64,000 nt of DNA from Actinomadura rudentiformis (GTDB lineage Bacteria > Actinomycetota > Actinomycetes > Streptosporangiales > Streptosporangiaceae), in contig NZ_WBMT01000005.1 of assembly GCF_008923185.1 (NCBI RefSeq), positions 310,001 through 374,000 of the forward strand, read 5' to 3'. A program made the translations under genes and the position numbers. The notes below the pieces were generated by a model. That model ran no database searches. It was given only the letters and a program-made list of their open reading frames with translations, and was not told where the DNA came from. This document shows, one piece after another, positions 26,702-35,384 of the stretch. Numbering within the stretch: the stretch's first letter is position 1; every line of letters starts with the position of its first letter.

Positions 26702-27175
26702 CTAGAGCACCTCGAAGACCTTGTAGGCGACGCCGCCGTCCACCAGGTAGCCGGACGCGACGCACACGACGTCGTTCAGCCACGTGTACTGCTCCGCGCC
26801 CGTCTCGAAGAACACGGTGGTCCGGAAGTAGTACCGCGAGGGATCGACCTCTTCGGGCTTGCCGGTCCGTACCTCCGCGGGCCTGACCCACCGCCCGCCG
26901 TACGTCATGTAGATCGGCGCGCCGTCGTCCGTGCGCAGGATCAGCCGGACGTCCAGATGCATGGTCCCGTCGGCCCGGAACAACGTCCAGTCACCACCGC
27001 CCGGCAGCACCTCGCCGCGCAGCTTCGGCCCCTCGAAGGTCCCGCCCTTGGCGCCGAACATGATGCGCCGGCCGAACGGCCCGTCGCCCACGTCCACCGG
27101 GGTCTGCAGATCGACGACGATGTCGAACAGGAAGCCGGTCTTGATCTCGTCGACGTCCTTCACCCGGGAGTCCAT
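26702..27175 (-). CDS. DUF3237-family protein
   Basis: 157 residues. The sequence has the small beta-barrel pattern of DUF3237 (GRRIMFGAKGGTFEGPKLRG, GGDWTLFRADGTMHLDVR, YYFRTTVFFETG, YTWLNDVVCVASG). Function unknown; the fold suggests small-molecule binding. Start either GTG 27178 or ATG 27175, both overlapping the stop of the SnoaL-like gene, so they are translated together. Confidence 0.85.
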   Translation of the reverse strand: MDSRVKDVDEIKTGFLFDIVVDLQTPVDVGDGPFGRRIMFGAKGGTFEGPKLRGEVLPGGGDWTLFRADGTMHLDVRLILRTDDGAPIYMTYGGRWVRPAEVRTGKPEEVDPSRYYFRTTVFFETGAEQYTWLNDVVCVASGYLVDGGVAYKVFEVL

Positions 27176-27609
27176 CACCGCACCGCCAGCACCTTGTCCG
27201 TGGAGACACCCGACTGTGAACAGAGCGCCGCCAGATCGAAGAAGAACCGTTCACTCACGATCAGGTCGTCCTTGAAGGTGAACGTGATGAAGACCGGCAG
27301 CTCGGCCCGCCGCCCGTTGGGGGTCACTCCGTAGGCCGGCCCGGTCATGGTCATCCGTACCGTTCCCCAGCACACCAGCGTCTCGCCGTCGGACGCGTGG
27401 CCCTCCAGCTCGACCTCGTAGTCCGGAAAGACCGCGAAGAACCCGGTCAGCGCCCTGGCGTTCTCCTCCGTCCCCCTCGCCACCGACCCGAAGGCGGGGG
27501 CCTCCAGCACCATCTCCTCGTGCAGCAGCTTCATCGCCGCCGGAACGTCCTGCCTGCTCTTCGCCTCGGCCAGCGCCTGCGCCAGCCCGAACATGCGATC
27601 ACTGTCCAT
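27175..27609 (-). CDS. SnoaL-like/NTF2-fold polyketide-cyclase-type protein
   Basis: 144 residues with the cone-shaped alpha+beta pattern of SnoaL-like proteins: helical start (RMFGLAQALAEAKSRQDV), AFFAVFPDYEVELEGHASDGE and ELPVFITFTFKDDLIVSER. Members act as cyclases, isomerases or binding proteins. The ATG at 27609 lies 40 bp from the divergent TetR gene. Together with the DUF3237 gene it is the probable target of that regulator. Confidence 0.85.
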   Translation of the reverse strand: MDSDRMFGLAQALAEAKSRQDVPAAMKLLHEEMVLEAPAFGSVARGTEENARALTGFFAVFPDYEVELEGHASDGETLVCWGTVRMTMTGPAYGVTPNGRRAELPVFITFTFKDDLIVSERFFFDLAALCSQSGVSTDKVLAVR

Positions 27610-27619
27610 GCAACAAAAC

Positions 27620-27642
27620 ATACGGTCGTACGTACGTATACT
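27620..27642. promoter_or_regulatory. TetR operator and leaderless promoter
   Basis: ATACGGTCGTACGTACGTAT (27620-27639) is palindromic at 16 of 20 positions. A perfect -10 hexamer TATACT at 27637-27642 overlaps it and points to the TetR gene, whose GTG starts 6 bases later. The minus-strand TATGTT at 27617-27622 is a possible -10 for the SnoaL-like gene. One site could repress both. Confidence 0.65.
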
Positions 27643-27648
27643 GCAAGG

Positions 27649-28257
27649 GTGCGAAGAGATGACTCGATGACCGACGGAAGACTCCTGCGCGGCGCCCGAT
27701 CCAGGCAGGCCATCACGCGCCACGCCGTGGACGTCGCCTCCCTGGAGGGCCTCAACGGCCTCAGCCTCGGCCGCCTCGCCACCGACCTTGGCCTGAGCAA
27801 GAGCGGCATCCAGACTCTCTTCCGGACCAAGGAGAACCTCCACCTGGCCACCATCGACACGGCGGCCAGGGAGTTCTACGAAGCGGTCGTGGCGCCCGCC
27901 CTCCCCGCACCCGAAGGCCTGGCCCGTCTCAGCGCCCTGATAGACCGCTGGATCGTCTACGCCGAGACGCCACTCTTCGAAGGCGGCTGCTTCTGGGCCG
28001 CCAACCTCCCCGACTTCGACAGCCGACCAGGTCCCGTCCGCGACGCCCTGGTGAACCAGCACAACAGCTGGCGCACCCTCCTCTCGACAGAGCTGACCCA
28101 CGCCATCAAAGCCGGGGAGCTGGCCGCGAAAGACCCTGAAATGACCGCCTTCCACATCGACGCAGTCCTCATGGCGACCAACACGGCCCTACGCCTGAAC
28201 ACCCCCAAGGCAACGGCCACGGCACGCCGCATCATCAATTCCGTTGTGACCTCATAG
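27649..28257 (+). CDS. TetR-family transcriptional regulator
   Basis: 202 residues from GTG 27649. The helix-turn-helix is LSLGRLATDLGLSKSGIQTLFRTKENL; the C-terminal domain (FYEAVVAPALPAPEGLARLSALIDRWIVY, FEGGCFWAANLPDFDSRPG) fits the TetR_C subgroup with a Cys/Phe-rich pocket. The GTG is preferred because it starts exactly where the TATACT -10 predicts; an ATG at 27667 is the alternative. Divergent from the SnoaL/DUF3237 pair. Confidence 0.9.
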   Translation: MRRDDSMTDGRLLRGARSRQAITRHAVDVASLEGLNGLSLGRLATDLGLSKSGIQTLFRTKENLHLATIDTAAREFYEAVVAPALPAPEGLARLSALIDRWIVYAETPLFEGGCFWAANLPDFDSRPGPVRDALVNQHNSWRTLLSTELTHAIKAGELAAKDPEMTAFHIDAVLMATNTALRLNTPKATATARRIINSVVTS

Positions 28258-28395
28258 CCCCGGATTCAGAGCCGGTCATGCGGCGCCGAGGTCGTATTAC
28301 AGCCAAGGGCAAGGTGTACGTCGCCTATGCCCGGCGGACGGATGCTTACTGCGCGCATGAGGTCCAGGCGTCGGCGTGAAGCGCTCCAGCCGGTG

Positions 28396-29382
28396 TCACG
28401 ATGCCGTCAGGGCCGGTCCGAGCAGGAAGCGGTCGGCCTCGTCGAGCGTTCGCGGTTGCTCGGGTGTCACCTTCAGGACGTGGTGCCGGTAGTTGCGGAT
28501 CTCCAGCACGCTACCGGCGTCCGCCTGCGGCATGAGCCGTAGCGCCCGTTCCACCATTGCCCGCGGGTAGACCTTGAACGTCTTCTCCCGCAACGACGTG
28601 CGGCCGCCCATGTCCTCGAAGCCGTCCGCCCGCCGCAGGTCGAACTTCAGGTCGATGACGGGGAACGGCTCGCGGTCCCACGTGGTGGAGGGCATCGAGT
28701 TGCGCCCCTGGATCCGTGCCTCGACGAACGTCTCGGTGTCCTCGTCGCCGATCTCGCAGTCGCGGATCGGGAAGACCCTGCCGAGCCTGCCCCCATAGTT
28801 CACGGCCGTCAGCGAGGGCCCGCAGAACAGCACGTGGTCGAACGGGCCGATCGGCGCGGGTAGCGGCACCTTGTGGTGAGAGCGGCCGTCGAAGGCCAGC
28901 CCGACGCGCGGCCGGACGAAGTCCAGGAAGGCCGACACCATCGCCTCGTCGTGACCGGGCTTCTTCACCACCAGGGACAGGCCCCGGCCCGCGTCCTCGC
29001 CGAGGATGCAGTAGTCGTAGAACGGCCCGGGCCCGGCCATGCGGTCGTGGAATCTCACGACCACGCCTGCGTGCCCGGCGACCGGCTCGTACTTGTCGCC
29101 GTACCTGATCACCTCGAGCAGCCGGACGTCCGCCTCGGTATCGGGCTCCGCTTTCGCCTGTGGCCCGGGCGCGACCTCGACGTACCCGGCCCGCTCCTTC
29201 TCGCTGATCTTCATGGTGACGTGGCGGAGCGCGTGCGCCTCGTCGTCGAGCGTCATGCTCGACCCGCGCATGGCGCCGCCGGCCACGCCCCAGCCCATGT
29301 GGCAGCGGATGCCGTCCAGGGTGATGTGCCAGCGTCGGACGACGCCCTTGTCGTTCTTCTCGAAATACCGTGTCTCCGCCAT
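28396..29382 (-). CDS. protein with degenerate WGR-like N-terminal domain
   Basis: 328 residues from an ATG preceded by GGGAGGG. Residues 1-75 follow the WGR pattern found in PARP and some bacterial proteins: RYFEKNDKGVVRRWHITLDG, a WG pair (MGWGVAGG), then ALRHVTMKISEKERAGY. The third WGR residue is not Arg. The remaining 250 residues are unfamiliar and contain regular beta-rich stretches. No membrane segment. WGR domains bind nucleic acids or modified proteins; here the role is unknown. Confidence 0.65.
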   Translation of the reverse strand: MAETRYFEKNDKGVVRRWHITLDGIRCHMGWGVAGGAMRGSSMTLDDEAHALRHVTMKISEKERAGYVEVAPGPQAKAEPDTEADVRLLEVIRYGDKYEPVAGHAGVVVRFHDRMAGPGPFYDYCILGEDAGRGLSLVVKKPGHDEAMVSAFLDFVRPRVGLAFDGRSHHKVPLPAPIGPFDHVLFCGPSLTAVNYGGRLGRVFPIRDCEIGDEDTETFVEARIQGRNSMPSTTWDREPFPVIDLKFDLRRADGFEDMGGRTSLREKTFKVYPRAMVERALRLMPQADAGSVLEIRNYRHHVLKVTPEQPRTLDEADRFLLGPALTAS

Positions 29383-29469
29383 GACCCCGCACCCTCCCTG
29401 CCGTCCGGAAAGCCGCATGATCCCACGCACGCTGCTCACCGGCTCGGCTGACCGCCAGCGGTCCTCGAG

Positions 29470-30519
29470 CTAGATGATCGCGTCGTAGGCGGCCAGGACG
29501 ATGCTCAACGCCCTGTCATAGCCGCCGTCCCACAGCACCTGGTTCATCACGTACGACACCGTCATGCGGTGGTCGAAGTCGACGAGCACCAGCGAACCGC
29601 CCCATCCGCCCCATGAGCAGGTGTGGTTCTCGATGCGGTAGCCCATGCCCCAGCGGACCGGTATGCCCAGGATGCGGTCCTCTCCGCTGTACTGCTCCTC
29701 GAAGACGCGCTCGCAGCCGGCTTCCGACAAGAGGCGTGCGCCCCCGCTTGCCAGCACCGACTGCACGGCGCCGACCGAGCGGGCGTTGCCGAAACCTCCG
29801 ATGGCCGGTATTCCGGCACGCCGCCAGGCTGAGGTGTTGGCGTCGGACACCCCGACCGGGAAACCCTCCGGCTTGTCCCCCTGGGGATCGGCGATCAGCG
29901 GAGCGACACGATGGTCGTGCTCGGCGGGCAGGCCGATGTGGAAATCGGCGCCCAACGGCCCGGCCACCTCCTCGGCGAAGAACGCGCCCAGGCCGCGTCC
30001 GGTGACGCGACGGACGACCTCGCCCACGAGGAAGCCGAACGTGATCGAGTGGTAGCCCGCCTCGGTACCCGGCTCCCATTGCGGGGCCTGCGCGGCCAGC
30101 AGTCCGGTGACGGCCTGGGAATCGTAAAGGTCCGCGGCCGTGACCGGCTTGTCCCAGGTCGGAAGGCCCGCGGTGTGCCCGAGCAGGTGCCTGACCCGCA
30201 CATCCTGTTTGCCCGCGGCCGCGAACTCCGGCCAGTAGCGTGCGACCGGCGCGTCCAAGTCGAGCTCGCCGCGATCGGCGAGGATCAGCGCGCACAGGGC
30301 CGTCATCGTCTTGGTCGTGGACCAGACGCTGGTGATGGTGTCGCGCTCCCACGGGATGCCGGCGGCCGTATCGACGTAGCCACCCCAGATGTCGACCACC
30401 GGCTCGCCGTCCATGTGGACCGCCGCCGAAGCGCCCACATCCTCGGCGTCCAGTGAGGCCGCCAACGCCTCAGCCACCTTGCTGAACCGGCCGTCACAGC
30501 TCCCCTGGATCTGCGCCAC
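29470..30519 (-). CDS. serine hydrolase of the class C beta-lactamase/esterase family
   Basis: 349 residues. The nucleophile Ser lies in the SxxK motif SVWSTTKTM; GYHSITFGFLVGEVV is the second (YxS/N) motif; a late GWGGS stretch fits the third. Members are esterases, D-alanyl-D-alanine peptidases or related hydrolases, here without a signal peptide. I chose the GTG at 30519, where similarity begins; TACGTT 7 bases upstream suggests a leaderless transcript, since no ribosome binding site is seen. Confidence 0.85.
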   Translation of the reverse strand: MAQIQGSCDGRFSKVAEALAASLDAEDVGASAAVHMDGEPVVDIWGGYVDTAAGIPWERDTITSVWSTTKTMTALCALILADRGELDLDAPVARYWPEFAAAGKQDVRVRHLLGHTAGLPTWDKPVTAADLYDSQAVTGLLAAQAPQWEPGTEAGYHSITFGFLVGEVVRRVTGRGLGAFFAEEVAGPLGADFHIGLPAEHDHRVAPLIADPQGDKPEGFPVGVSDANTSAWRRAGIPAIGGFGNARSVGAVQSVLASGGARLLSEAGCERVFEEQYSGEDRILGIPVRWGMGYRIENHTCSWGGWGGSLVLVDFDHRMTVSYVMNQVLWDGGYDRALSIVLAAYDAII

Positions 30520-30686
30520 GGGGCGCAACGTACCCGCGGCCAGACGGCCGAGCCACTCATTTTCCGGGTGGCCGCAGACGTTCCGCGCGCTTGCGGATTG
30601 ACGGAGAGATCTGGAATGAGTTCTGAGCATATTTCGATGAAGGTCCGCTGTCCCGGCCGTGACGGGCCGGGACGGCGGGGCCGGTG

Positions 30687-31793
30687 TCAGGGCAGGTCGG
30701 GCTGCTCGTTCGTCCAGCCGATCTTCGTGACGGTCTCGGAGCCCAGCACGACGCCGTCCTTGGCCCGGTAGGTCTGCGTGCCCAGCGGAAGTCCGGTGGA
30801 CGGATCGATGATGGTTCTGTTCCTGATGCTCTTGCTGCCGTCGGCGCCCATGGTGACGGCGTGGCCCTTGCGTCCCAGGGAGTCGGTCACTTCCCCCGCT
30901 GAACGGACGCCGGGCGTCGCAGCCAGCATCTCGTAGGCGGCCGCCATGACCGCCGGCGAGACCGGCAGTTCCAGGATCAGGCCAGTGCCGGCCTCGTAGG
31001 TGATGGTGTCGAGCATCTTTCCGGCGCCCGGGAGACGGCGTTTGATCTGTGCGCGCAGTTTCTTCGGGTCGGCCGGCAGGCGCCGCACCTGGTCCATGGT
31101 GATCTCATAGTTGCCCAGACTCCCGACGATCCCCGGGCGCCTGATTCCCGGAGTGCCCCGTTCGGCTTTCCGTGGACCGGCCGTGGTGGTGGCGACCTGT
31201 TCCTTGCACAGGTTTTCGGCCCCGTTGTTCTCGGCCTTCCTGCAGAAGGCGCCAGAGCGGAGCTTGAGGCGCCATGAAGCCGGGGAGCCGTCGGCCTTCC
31301 AGGCGGCGCGGTCGGTGTCGGTGGCAGGCGCCCAGCCCAGATCCTGGAAGATCACCCAGCTCTCATCCGCAGGTGAGATCCATACCTCCTTGGCCACGGA
31401 CCTCTGGATCCAGTAGCCCTTGCCGGGGACCCGGACCTTGTTCGAGCTCATAGTCGTTGCGATCCGGTAGTACGCCCCGTTCGCCGGCTGGTTGCGTGCC
31501 GAGGAGGCGGCGGCGAGCAGGACCGCGTCCGCGGAGAGCACGACCTGCCGCGGGGTGCTCGTGGTCGGCGGGCTGTTGGGCTCATGCGGGGCCGGTGTGC
31601 CGAGATTGGCGATCACGATGGTCACGGCGGCGGTCAGGCCGAGCGCTCCTGCCAGCCACGGTGTGCGCCGGCGCCGGGTCACCGGGCCATGGCCGTGGAT
31701 CGTGCGCTGGAGCCGGTGCCTTCCGTCATCGCGGACCTCCTGCGCGGCTCTCGGCTTGGCCAGTAGCTCCTTCAGTGACTGGAGTTCGTTCAT
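30687..31793 (-). CDS. CU044_5270-type membrane protein paired with an ECF sigma factor
   Basis: 368 residues. Cytoplasmic N-terminus of about 42 residues with an Arg run (VTRRRRTPW), one membrane segment (LAGALGLTAAVTIVIANLG) and a large external domain with two Cys residues and a repeated-strand look. This type is common beside actinomycete sigma factors and may act as an anti-sigma factor or sensor. Its ATG overlaps the sigma stop codon (ATGA), so stoichiometry is coupled. Confidence 0.8.
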   Translation of the reverse strand: MNELQSLKELLAKPRAAQEVRDDGRHRLQRTIHGHGPVTRRRRTPWLAGALGLTAAVTIVIANLGTPAPHEPNSPPTTSTPRQVVLSADAVLLAAASSARNQPANGAYYRIATTMSSNKVRVPGKGYWIQRSVAKEVWISPADESWVIFQDLGWAPATDTDRAAWKADGSPASWRLKLRSGAFCRKAENNGAENLCKEQVATTTAGPRKAERGTPGIRRPGIVGSLGNYEITMDQVRRLPADPKKLRAQIKRRLPGAGKMLDTITYEAGTGLILELPVSPAVMAAAYEMLAATPGVRSAGEVTDSLGRKGHAVTMGADGSKSIRNRTIIDPSTGLPLGTQTYRAKDGVVLGSETVTKIGWTNEQPDLP

Positions 31794-32341
31794 CGTTCGG
31801 TGCCTTCCAATGCGGTACGGAGTTTCCCCCTGGCTCGGCTGAGCCGGGAGCCGACGGTCCCGTAAGGGATGTCGAGCGCTGCGGCGATCTCCTCATGGCT
31901 GAGCTCGGCCAGTGCCGCGAGCAGCACGACGTCGCGTTCCTTCGCGGTGAGTCCGGCAAGGGCCTTGGCCAGCGCCGGTTGCAGGCGCTGCGCGCTCACC
32001 GACGCGACGACCCGGCCCTCATGACTGTCGGTGTCCGGCTCCGGTGCGGCTCGTGCCAGCGCCCGGTAGTGCCGCGCCTCGGCCCGCCGATGCCGTGCCA
32101 CCAGATTCGTCGCGATTCCGAACAGCCACGACCTGAGGTTTCCGCGCTCCGGGTCGAACCGTTCCCTGCACCGGAACGCCTCGGTGAACACCTCCGCAAC
32201 GAGATCGTCGGCGGCCTGGGAGTCCAGGCGCCCCGCCACGTAGGCGTAGATCTGGTCGAAGTACCGGTCGTAGACGGCCGGGAACGCCTCAAGATCTTCG
32301 GGAAGCGTGAGCTCGCCCGTGTCCTCAAGATCTGTGGACAA
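31790..32341 (-). CDS. ECF RNA polymerase sigma factor
   Basis: Region 2 (AVYDRYFDQIYAYVAGRL, DLVAEVFTEAFRCRERFD, LRSWLFGIATNLVARHRR) and region 4 (LTAKERDVVLLAALAELSHEEIAAALDIPYGTVGSRLSRARGKL) are clear. I place the start at the TTG at 32341, 8 bases after GGAGAGG, giving 183 residues. The frame is open to 32491, but that stretch holds a strong inverted repeat and no sigma similarity, so it is more likely leader. Confidence 0.85.
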   Translation of the reverse strand: MSTDLEDTGELTLPEDLEAFPAVYDRYFDQIYAYVAGRLDSQAADDLVAEVFTEAFRCRERFDPERGNLRSWLFGIATNLVARHRRAEARHYRALARAAPEPDTDSHEGRVVASVSAQRLQPALAKALAGLTAKERDVVLLAALAELSHEEIAAALDIPYGTVGSRLSRARGKLRTALEGTER

Positions 32342-32412
32342 ACTCCACCCCTCTCCTTGACTGCGTCGTTCACGGGGTACTTCGCCGATCCCCCGATCGG
32401 CTTTCGCTCCCT

Positions 32413-32458
32413 GGGACGACAAACGTCCCACCGACGGTTGGATCCTGTCGGTGGGACG
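32413..32458. promoter_or_regulatory. nested TGGGACG repeats before the sigma operon
   Basis: TGGGACG (32413-32419), its complement CGTCCCA (32424-32430) and TGGGACG (32452-32458) form two alternative hairpins. The larger has perfect 12-bp arms (CGTCCCACCGAC/GTCGGTGGGACG) and an 11-base loop. About 70-115 bp upstream of the sigma start; either an operator or a switching RNA structure. Confidence 0.5.
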
Positions 32459-32537
32459 TGAGTTATCCGATGAACGTGAGTGGTCGACCAATTAGCGGAC
32501 GTAGAGGGTGCCGCAAGGCCATTTCATTCGCGGGGGA

Positions 32538-34049
32538 TCAGGAGTGTGCGAGCAGCGGTTCGGTGCTTTCGGCGTCTCCGGTGTCCTCTTCGGCGACGGG
32601 CTGGGTCCCGGGGCGTGAGGCGTTCATCAGGGCGGCGACGATCAGCGCGCCGACCACGATGATTCCCGCGGCCCAGGCGCTGGCGGCCGCGAAGCCTTCC
32701 ACCACCGCCTGCCTGGCGATGGCCGGGCTCCTGCCCTGCGAGGCGTGCGAGGCCAGGTAGTCCACGGTCGCGCTGGTGGCGATGGTGTTGAGCAGCGCGG
32801 TGCCGATCGAGCTGCCGATCTGCTGCGCGGTGTTGAAGCTGGCCGAGGCGATGCCCGAGTCGTTCTCATCGACGCCGTGCGTGGCGCAGTTGAGGGCCAC
32901 CGGCATGATCATGCCAGCCCCGAAGCCGAGCAGGAGCTGCGCGACCAGCACGCCGCTCGCGTAGGTGGTGTCGGCCTCCAGAGTGAGCATCCACGCCATG
33001 CCCAAGGAGCTGATGAGCATGCCGGGCACGATCAGCACCCGCGGTGGGACCTTGGGCAGCAGCCGGGTCGTGAGCCCGCCGGCCGACAGCAGGACCGCCG
33101 TGGTCATCGGGAGGAACGCCACGCCCGTCTTGACCGGCGAGTATCCCATGACGACCTGCATGTAGTAGGTCATGAAGAGGAACGCGCCGAACATTCCGAT
33201 GACGGCCAGTCCCACGGCCAGGTAGGCGCCACCGCGGTTGCGGTCGGCGATCACGCGCAGCGGCAACAGCGGCTGCGACACCCGGCTCTCGACGAAGGTG
33301 AACGCGGCGAGCAGCACCGCGCCGGCGGCCAGCAGGCCGATGACCGTCACCGAGCCCCAGCCGTCGGACTCGGCCTGGCTCGTGCCGTACACGATCGCGA
33401 CCAGCCCGCTGGTCACCAGCAGCACGCCGGGGATGTCGAACCGGGCCTTGCCCTCGCTCCGCGACTCGGTCAGCACCGCGTACCCGCCGATCGCCGCGAT
33501 CAGGGCGATCGGGATGTTGACGTACATGCACCAGCGCCAGTCCAGGTATTCGGTCAGCGCACCGCCGATCAGCAGCCCGATCGCACCGCCGGCGGCAGCG
33601 ATGCCGCCCCAGATCCCGAACGCCTTGGCACGGTCCTTCGGGTGGGTGAACGTCACGGTCAGCAGCGACAGCGCGGACGGCCCGAGCAGGGCACCGAACG
33701 CGCCCTGGAGGGCGCGGGCGGTCAGCAACGTCTCGAAGTTGGTCGCCGCGCCGCCGAGTGTCGACGCGGCGGCGAAGCCGAGCAGCGCGATCAGGAAGGT
33801 CCGCTTGCGGCCGGTGTAGTCGGCGATCCGGCCGCCGAGCAGCAGCAGGCTGCCGAACGCCAGCGTGTACGCGGTGATGATCCACTGCCGGTCGCCGTCG
33901 GAGATCCCCAGATCCCGCTGGAGCGACGGCAGCGCGATGTTCACGACGGTGACGTCCAGGATGATCATGAGCTGGCCCAGCCCGATGAAGAGCAGCGCGG
34001 CCCAGCGGCGCGAGGCGGCCGGCGGGGCCTGCGCCTTCGTGGTTGCCAT
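32538..34049 (-). CDS. MFS drug-efflux transporter, DHA2 (14-helix) family
   Basis: 503 residues with 14 predicted membrane segments. First helix with LMIILDVTVVNIALPSLQRDL, motif A as GGRIADYTGRKRTFLIAL, and GPSALSLLTVTF after helix 4 are typical of proton-driven multidrug exporters such as EmrB/QacA. GAGGA precedes the ATG at 34049. Divergent from the ECF41 sigma gene; the promoter region matches that sigma factor's recognition pattern. Confidence 0.93.
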   Translation of the reverse strand: MATTKAQAPPAASRRWAALLFIGLGQLMIILDVTVVNIALPSLQRDLGISDGDRQWIITAYTLAFGSLLLLGGRIADYTGRKRTFLIALLGFAAASTLGGAATNFETLLTARALQGAFGALLGPSALSLLTVTFTHPKDRAKAFGIWGGIAAAGGAIGLLIGGALTEYLDWRWCMYVNIPIALIAAIGGYAVLTESRSEGKARFDIPGVLLVTSGLVAIVYGTSQAESDGWGSVTVIGLLAAGAVLLAAFTFVESRVSQPLLPLRVIADRNRGGAYLAVGLAVIGMFGAFLFMTYYMQVVMGYSPVKTGVAFLPMTTAVLLSAGGLTTRLLPKVPPRVLIVPGMLISSLGMAWMLTLEADTTYASGVLVAQLLLGFGAGMIMPVALNCATHGVDENDSGIASASFNTAQQIGSSIGTALLNTIATSATVDYLASHASQGRSPAIARQAVVEGFAAASAWAAGIIVVGALIVAALMNASRPGTQPVAEEDTGDAESTEPLLAHS

Positions 34050-34114
34050 GACTTCGTCCTCACTCGTGGAGTTGCGTGCCGGGCGGATCGTTCGCGCGGC
34101 GCTGACGACCACGA

Positions 34115-34141
34115 GACGCGGCCGATCCGATCCCTGTGACA
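34115..34141 (-). promoter_or_regulatory. ECF41-type promoter for the efflux gene
   Basis: On the minus strand TGTCACA (34141-34135) is followed after exactly 16 bases by CGTC (34118-34115), the pattern established for ECF41 sigma factors. The start codon lies 65 bp further on. Confidence 0.75.
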
Positions 34142-34175
34142 GTGCGGTCATGTGACGTGCACCACCGACTGCGGA

Positions 34176-34202
34176 TGTCACAAAGCCGTGGGCACCGGCG
34201 TC
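34176..34202 (+). promoter_or_regulatory. ECF41-type promoter for the sigma gene itself
   Basis: TGTCACA (34176-34182), a 16-base spacer and CGTC (34199-34202), identical in layout to the divergent promoter, 42 bp before the sigma start codon. Indicates positive autoregulation. Confidence 0.75.
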
Positions 34203-34244
34203 TTGTGCGTGAGCGCGTTGACGGCGAAGAGGCAGGAGCCAGGC

Positions 34245-35174
34245 ATGAGCGAGCGAACAACGGGCACGACCGAGCCGCTTGCCGGTGGCGGCCGCATGGA
34301 CTCCGCCACCGAGGCGTTCGTCGCTCACCGAAACCTGCTTTTCACCGTTGCCTACGAGATGCTCGGTTCGGCCGCAGACGCCGAAGACGTGCTGCAGGAG
34401 ACCTGGCTGCGGTGGGTGGGCGTCGATCTGGCCACGGTGCGGGACCAGCGCGCATACCTGGTGCGGATCGCCACTCGCCAAGCGCTCGACCGGCTGCGGA
34501 CGCTCGCCCGGCGCAAGGAGTCCTACGTCGGCCCCTGGTTGCCCGAGCCGCTGTTGACCGCGCCGGATGTCGCCGAGGACGTCGAGCTGGCCGAGAGCGT
34601 CTCGATGTCCATGATGCTGGTGCTGGAGACCCTCGGGCCGACCGAACGGGCGGTGTTCGTGCTGCGCGAGGTGTTCGAACTCGGGTATGACGAGATCGCA
34701 GAAGCCGTGGACAAGAGCCCGGCCACGGTCCGCCAGATCGCCCACCGGGCACGGGCGCACGTCGCCGAGCGACGACCGCGCGGCATCGCCTCCCCAGGCG
34801 AGACCCGGGCCGCGCTCCAGGCCTTCCAGCGGGCGGTCGATACGGGCGACCTGCAGAGCCTGTTCGACATCCTCGCGCCGGACGTCGTCGCCCTGGGCGA
34901 CGGTGGCGGCGTCAAGCAGGCCATCCCGCGGCCCATCGTGGGGGCCGGCAAGGTGGTGCGTCTCTTCGCCGCCGGTTTGAACGCGGCCGACGGTGCGGTA
35001 TCGGTCGAACCGGTCCAGGTCAACGGCGGCCCGGCCCTGCTCCTGCGGCTCGACGGGGAAGTCGAGGGCATCGTGGCGATGCGGATCGAGGACGGCTTGA
35101 TCACCGGCCTCTACGTCGTACGCAATCCGGAGAAGCTGGCGCGCGTGGATCGGGAGACCACACTGAGCCGCTGA
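34245..35174 (+). CDS. ECF41-family sigma factor with SnoaL-like C-terminal domain
   Basis: 309 residues. Region 2 (FVAHRNLLFTVAYEMLGSAADAEDVLQETWLRW) and region 4 (LGPTERAVFVLREVFELGYDEIAEAVDKSPATVRQI) are followed by a C-terminal NTF2-like domain of about 110 residues. ECF41 hallmarks are visible: WLPEPLLT in the linker between regions 2 and 4, LGDGGG in the extension, and NPEKLARV at the end (the NPDKL motif). The extension, rather than a separate anti-sigma factor, controls activity in this group. AGGAG precedes the ATG at 34245. Confidence 0.95.
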   Translation: MSERTTGTTEPLAGGGRMDSATEAFVAHRNLLFTVAYEMLGSAADAEDVLQETWLRWVGVDLATVRDQRAYLVRIATRQALDRLRTLARRKESYVGPWLPEPLLTAPDVAEDVELAESVSMSMMLVLETLGPTERAVFVLREVFELGYDEIAEAVDKSPATVRQIAHRARAHVAERRPRGIASPGETRAALQAFQRAVDTGDLQSLFDILAPDVVALGDGGGVKQAIPRPIVGAGKVVRLFAAGLNAADGAVSVEPVQVNGGPALLLRLDGEVEGIVAMRIEDGLITGLYVVRNPEKLARVDRETTLSR

Positions 35175-35180
35175 GTCCCA

Positions 35181-35205
35181 GGGGATCGGACGCCCGCCGA
35201 TCTCC
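35181..35205 (+). terminator. possible hairpin after the ECF41 gene
   Basis: GGGGATCGG and CCGATCTCC pair with one mismatch around a 7-base loop, 6 bp after the stop codon. There is no T-tract. Weak evidence. Confidence 0.35.
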
Positions 35206-35384
35206 TGAACGTGCCCCCAGCCGCCCCGTGGCTGAGCGGATTGTCGGCAAAGACGGCAGAAAGTGCCGTGCGACTCGGCATCGATGAGGTGTGCGACCGG
35301 AAACGGCGGGGCATAACCTGGATTTTGTCGGCCGTACGAGTTCGCGCACGGTGACCCGCGAACCGGGGCCGGCGTGAGGCGTGT

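Noticed and set aside
32538..34760. 740-codon reading of the efflux gene
   Set aside because: The N-terminal 237 residues are antisense to the sigma gene and lack transporter character; the ATG at 34049 has a ribosome binding site.
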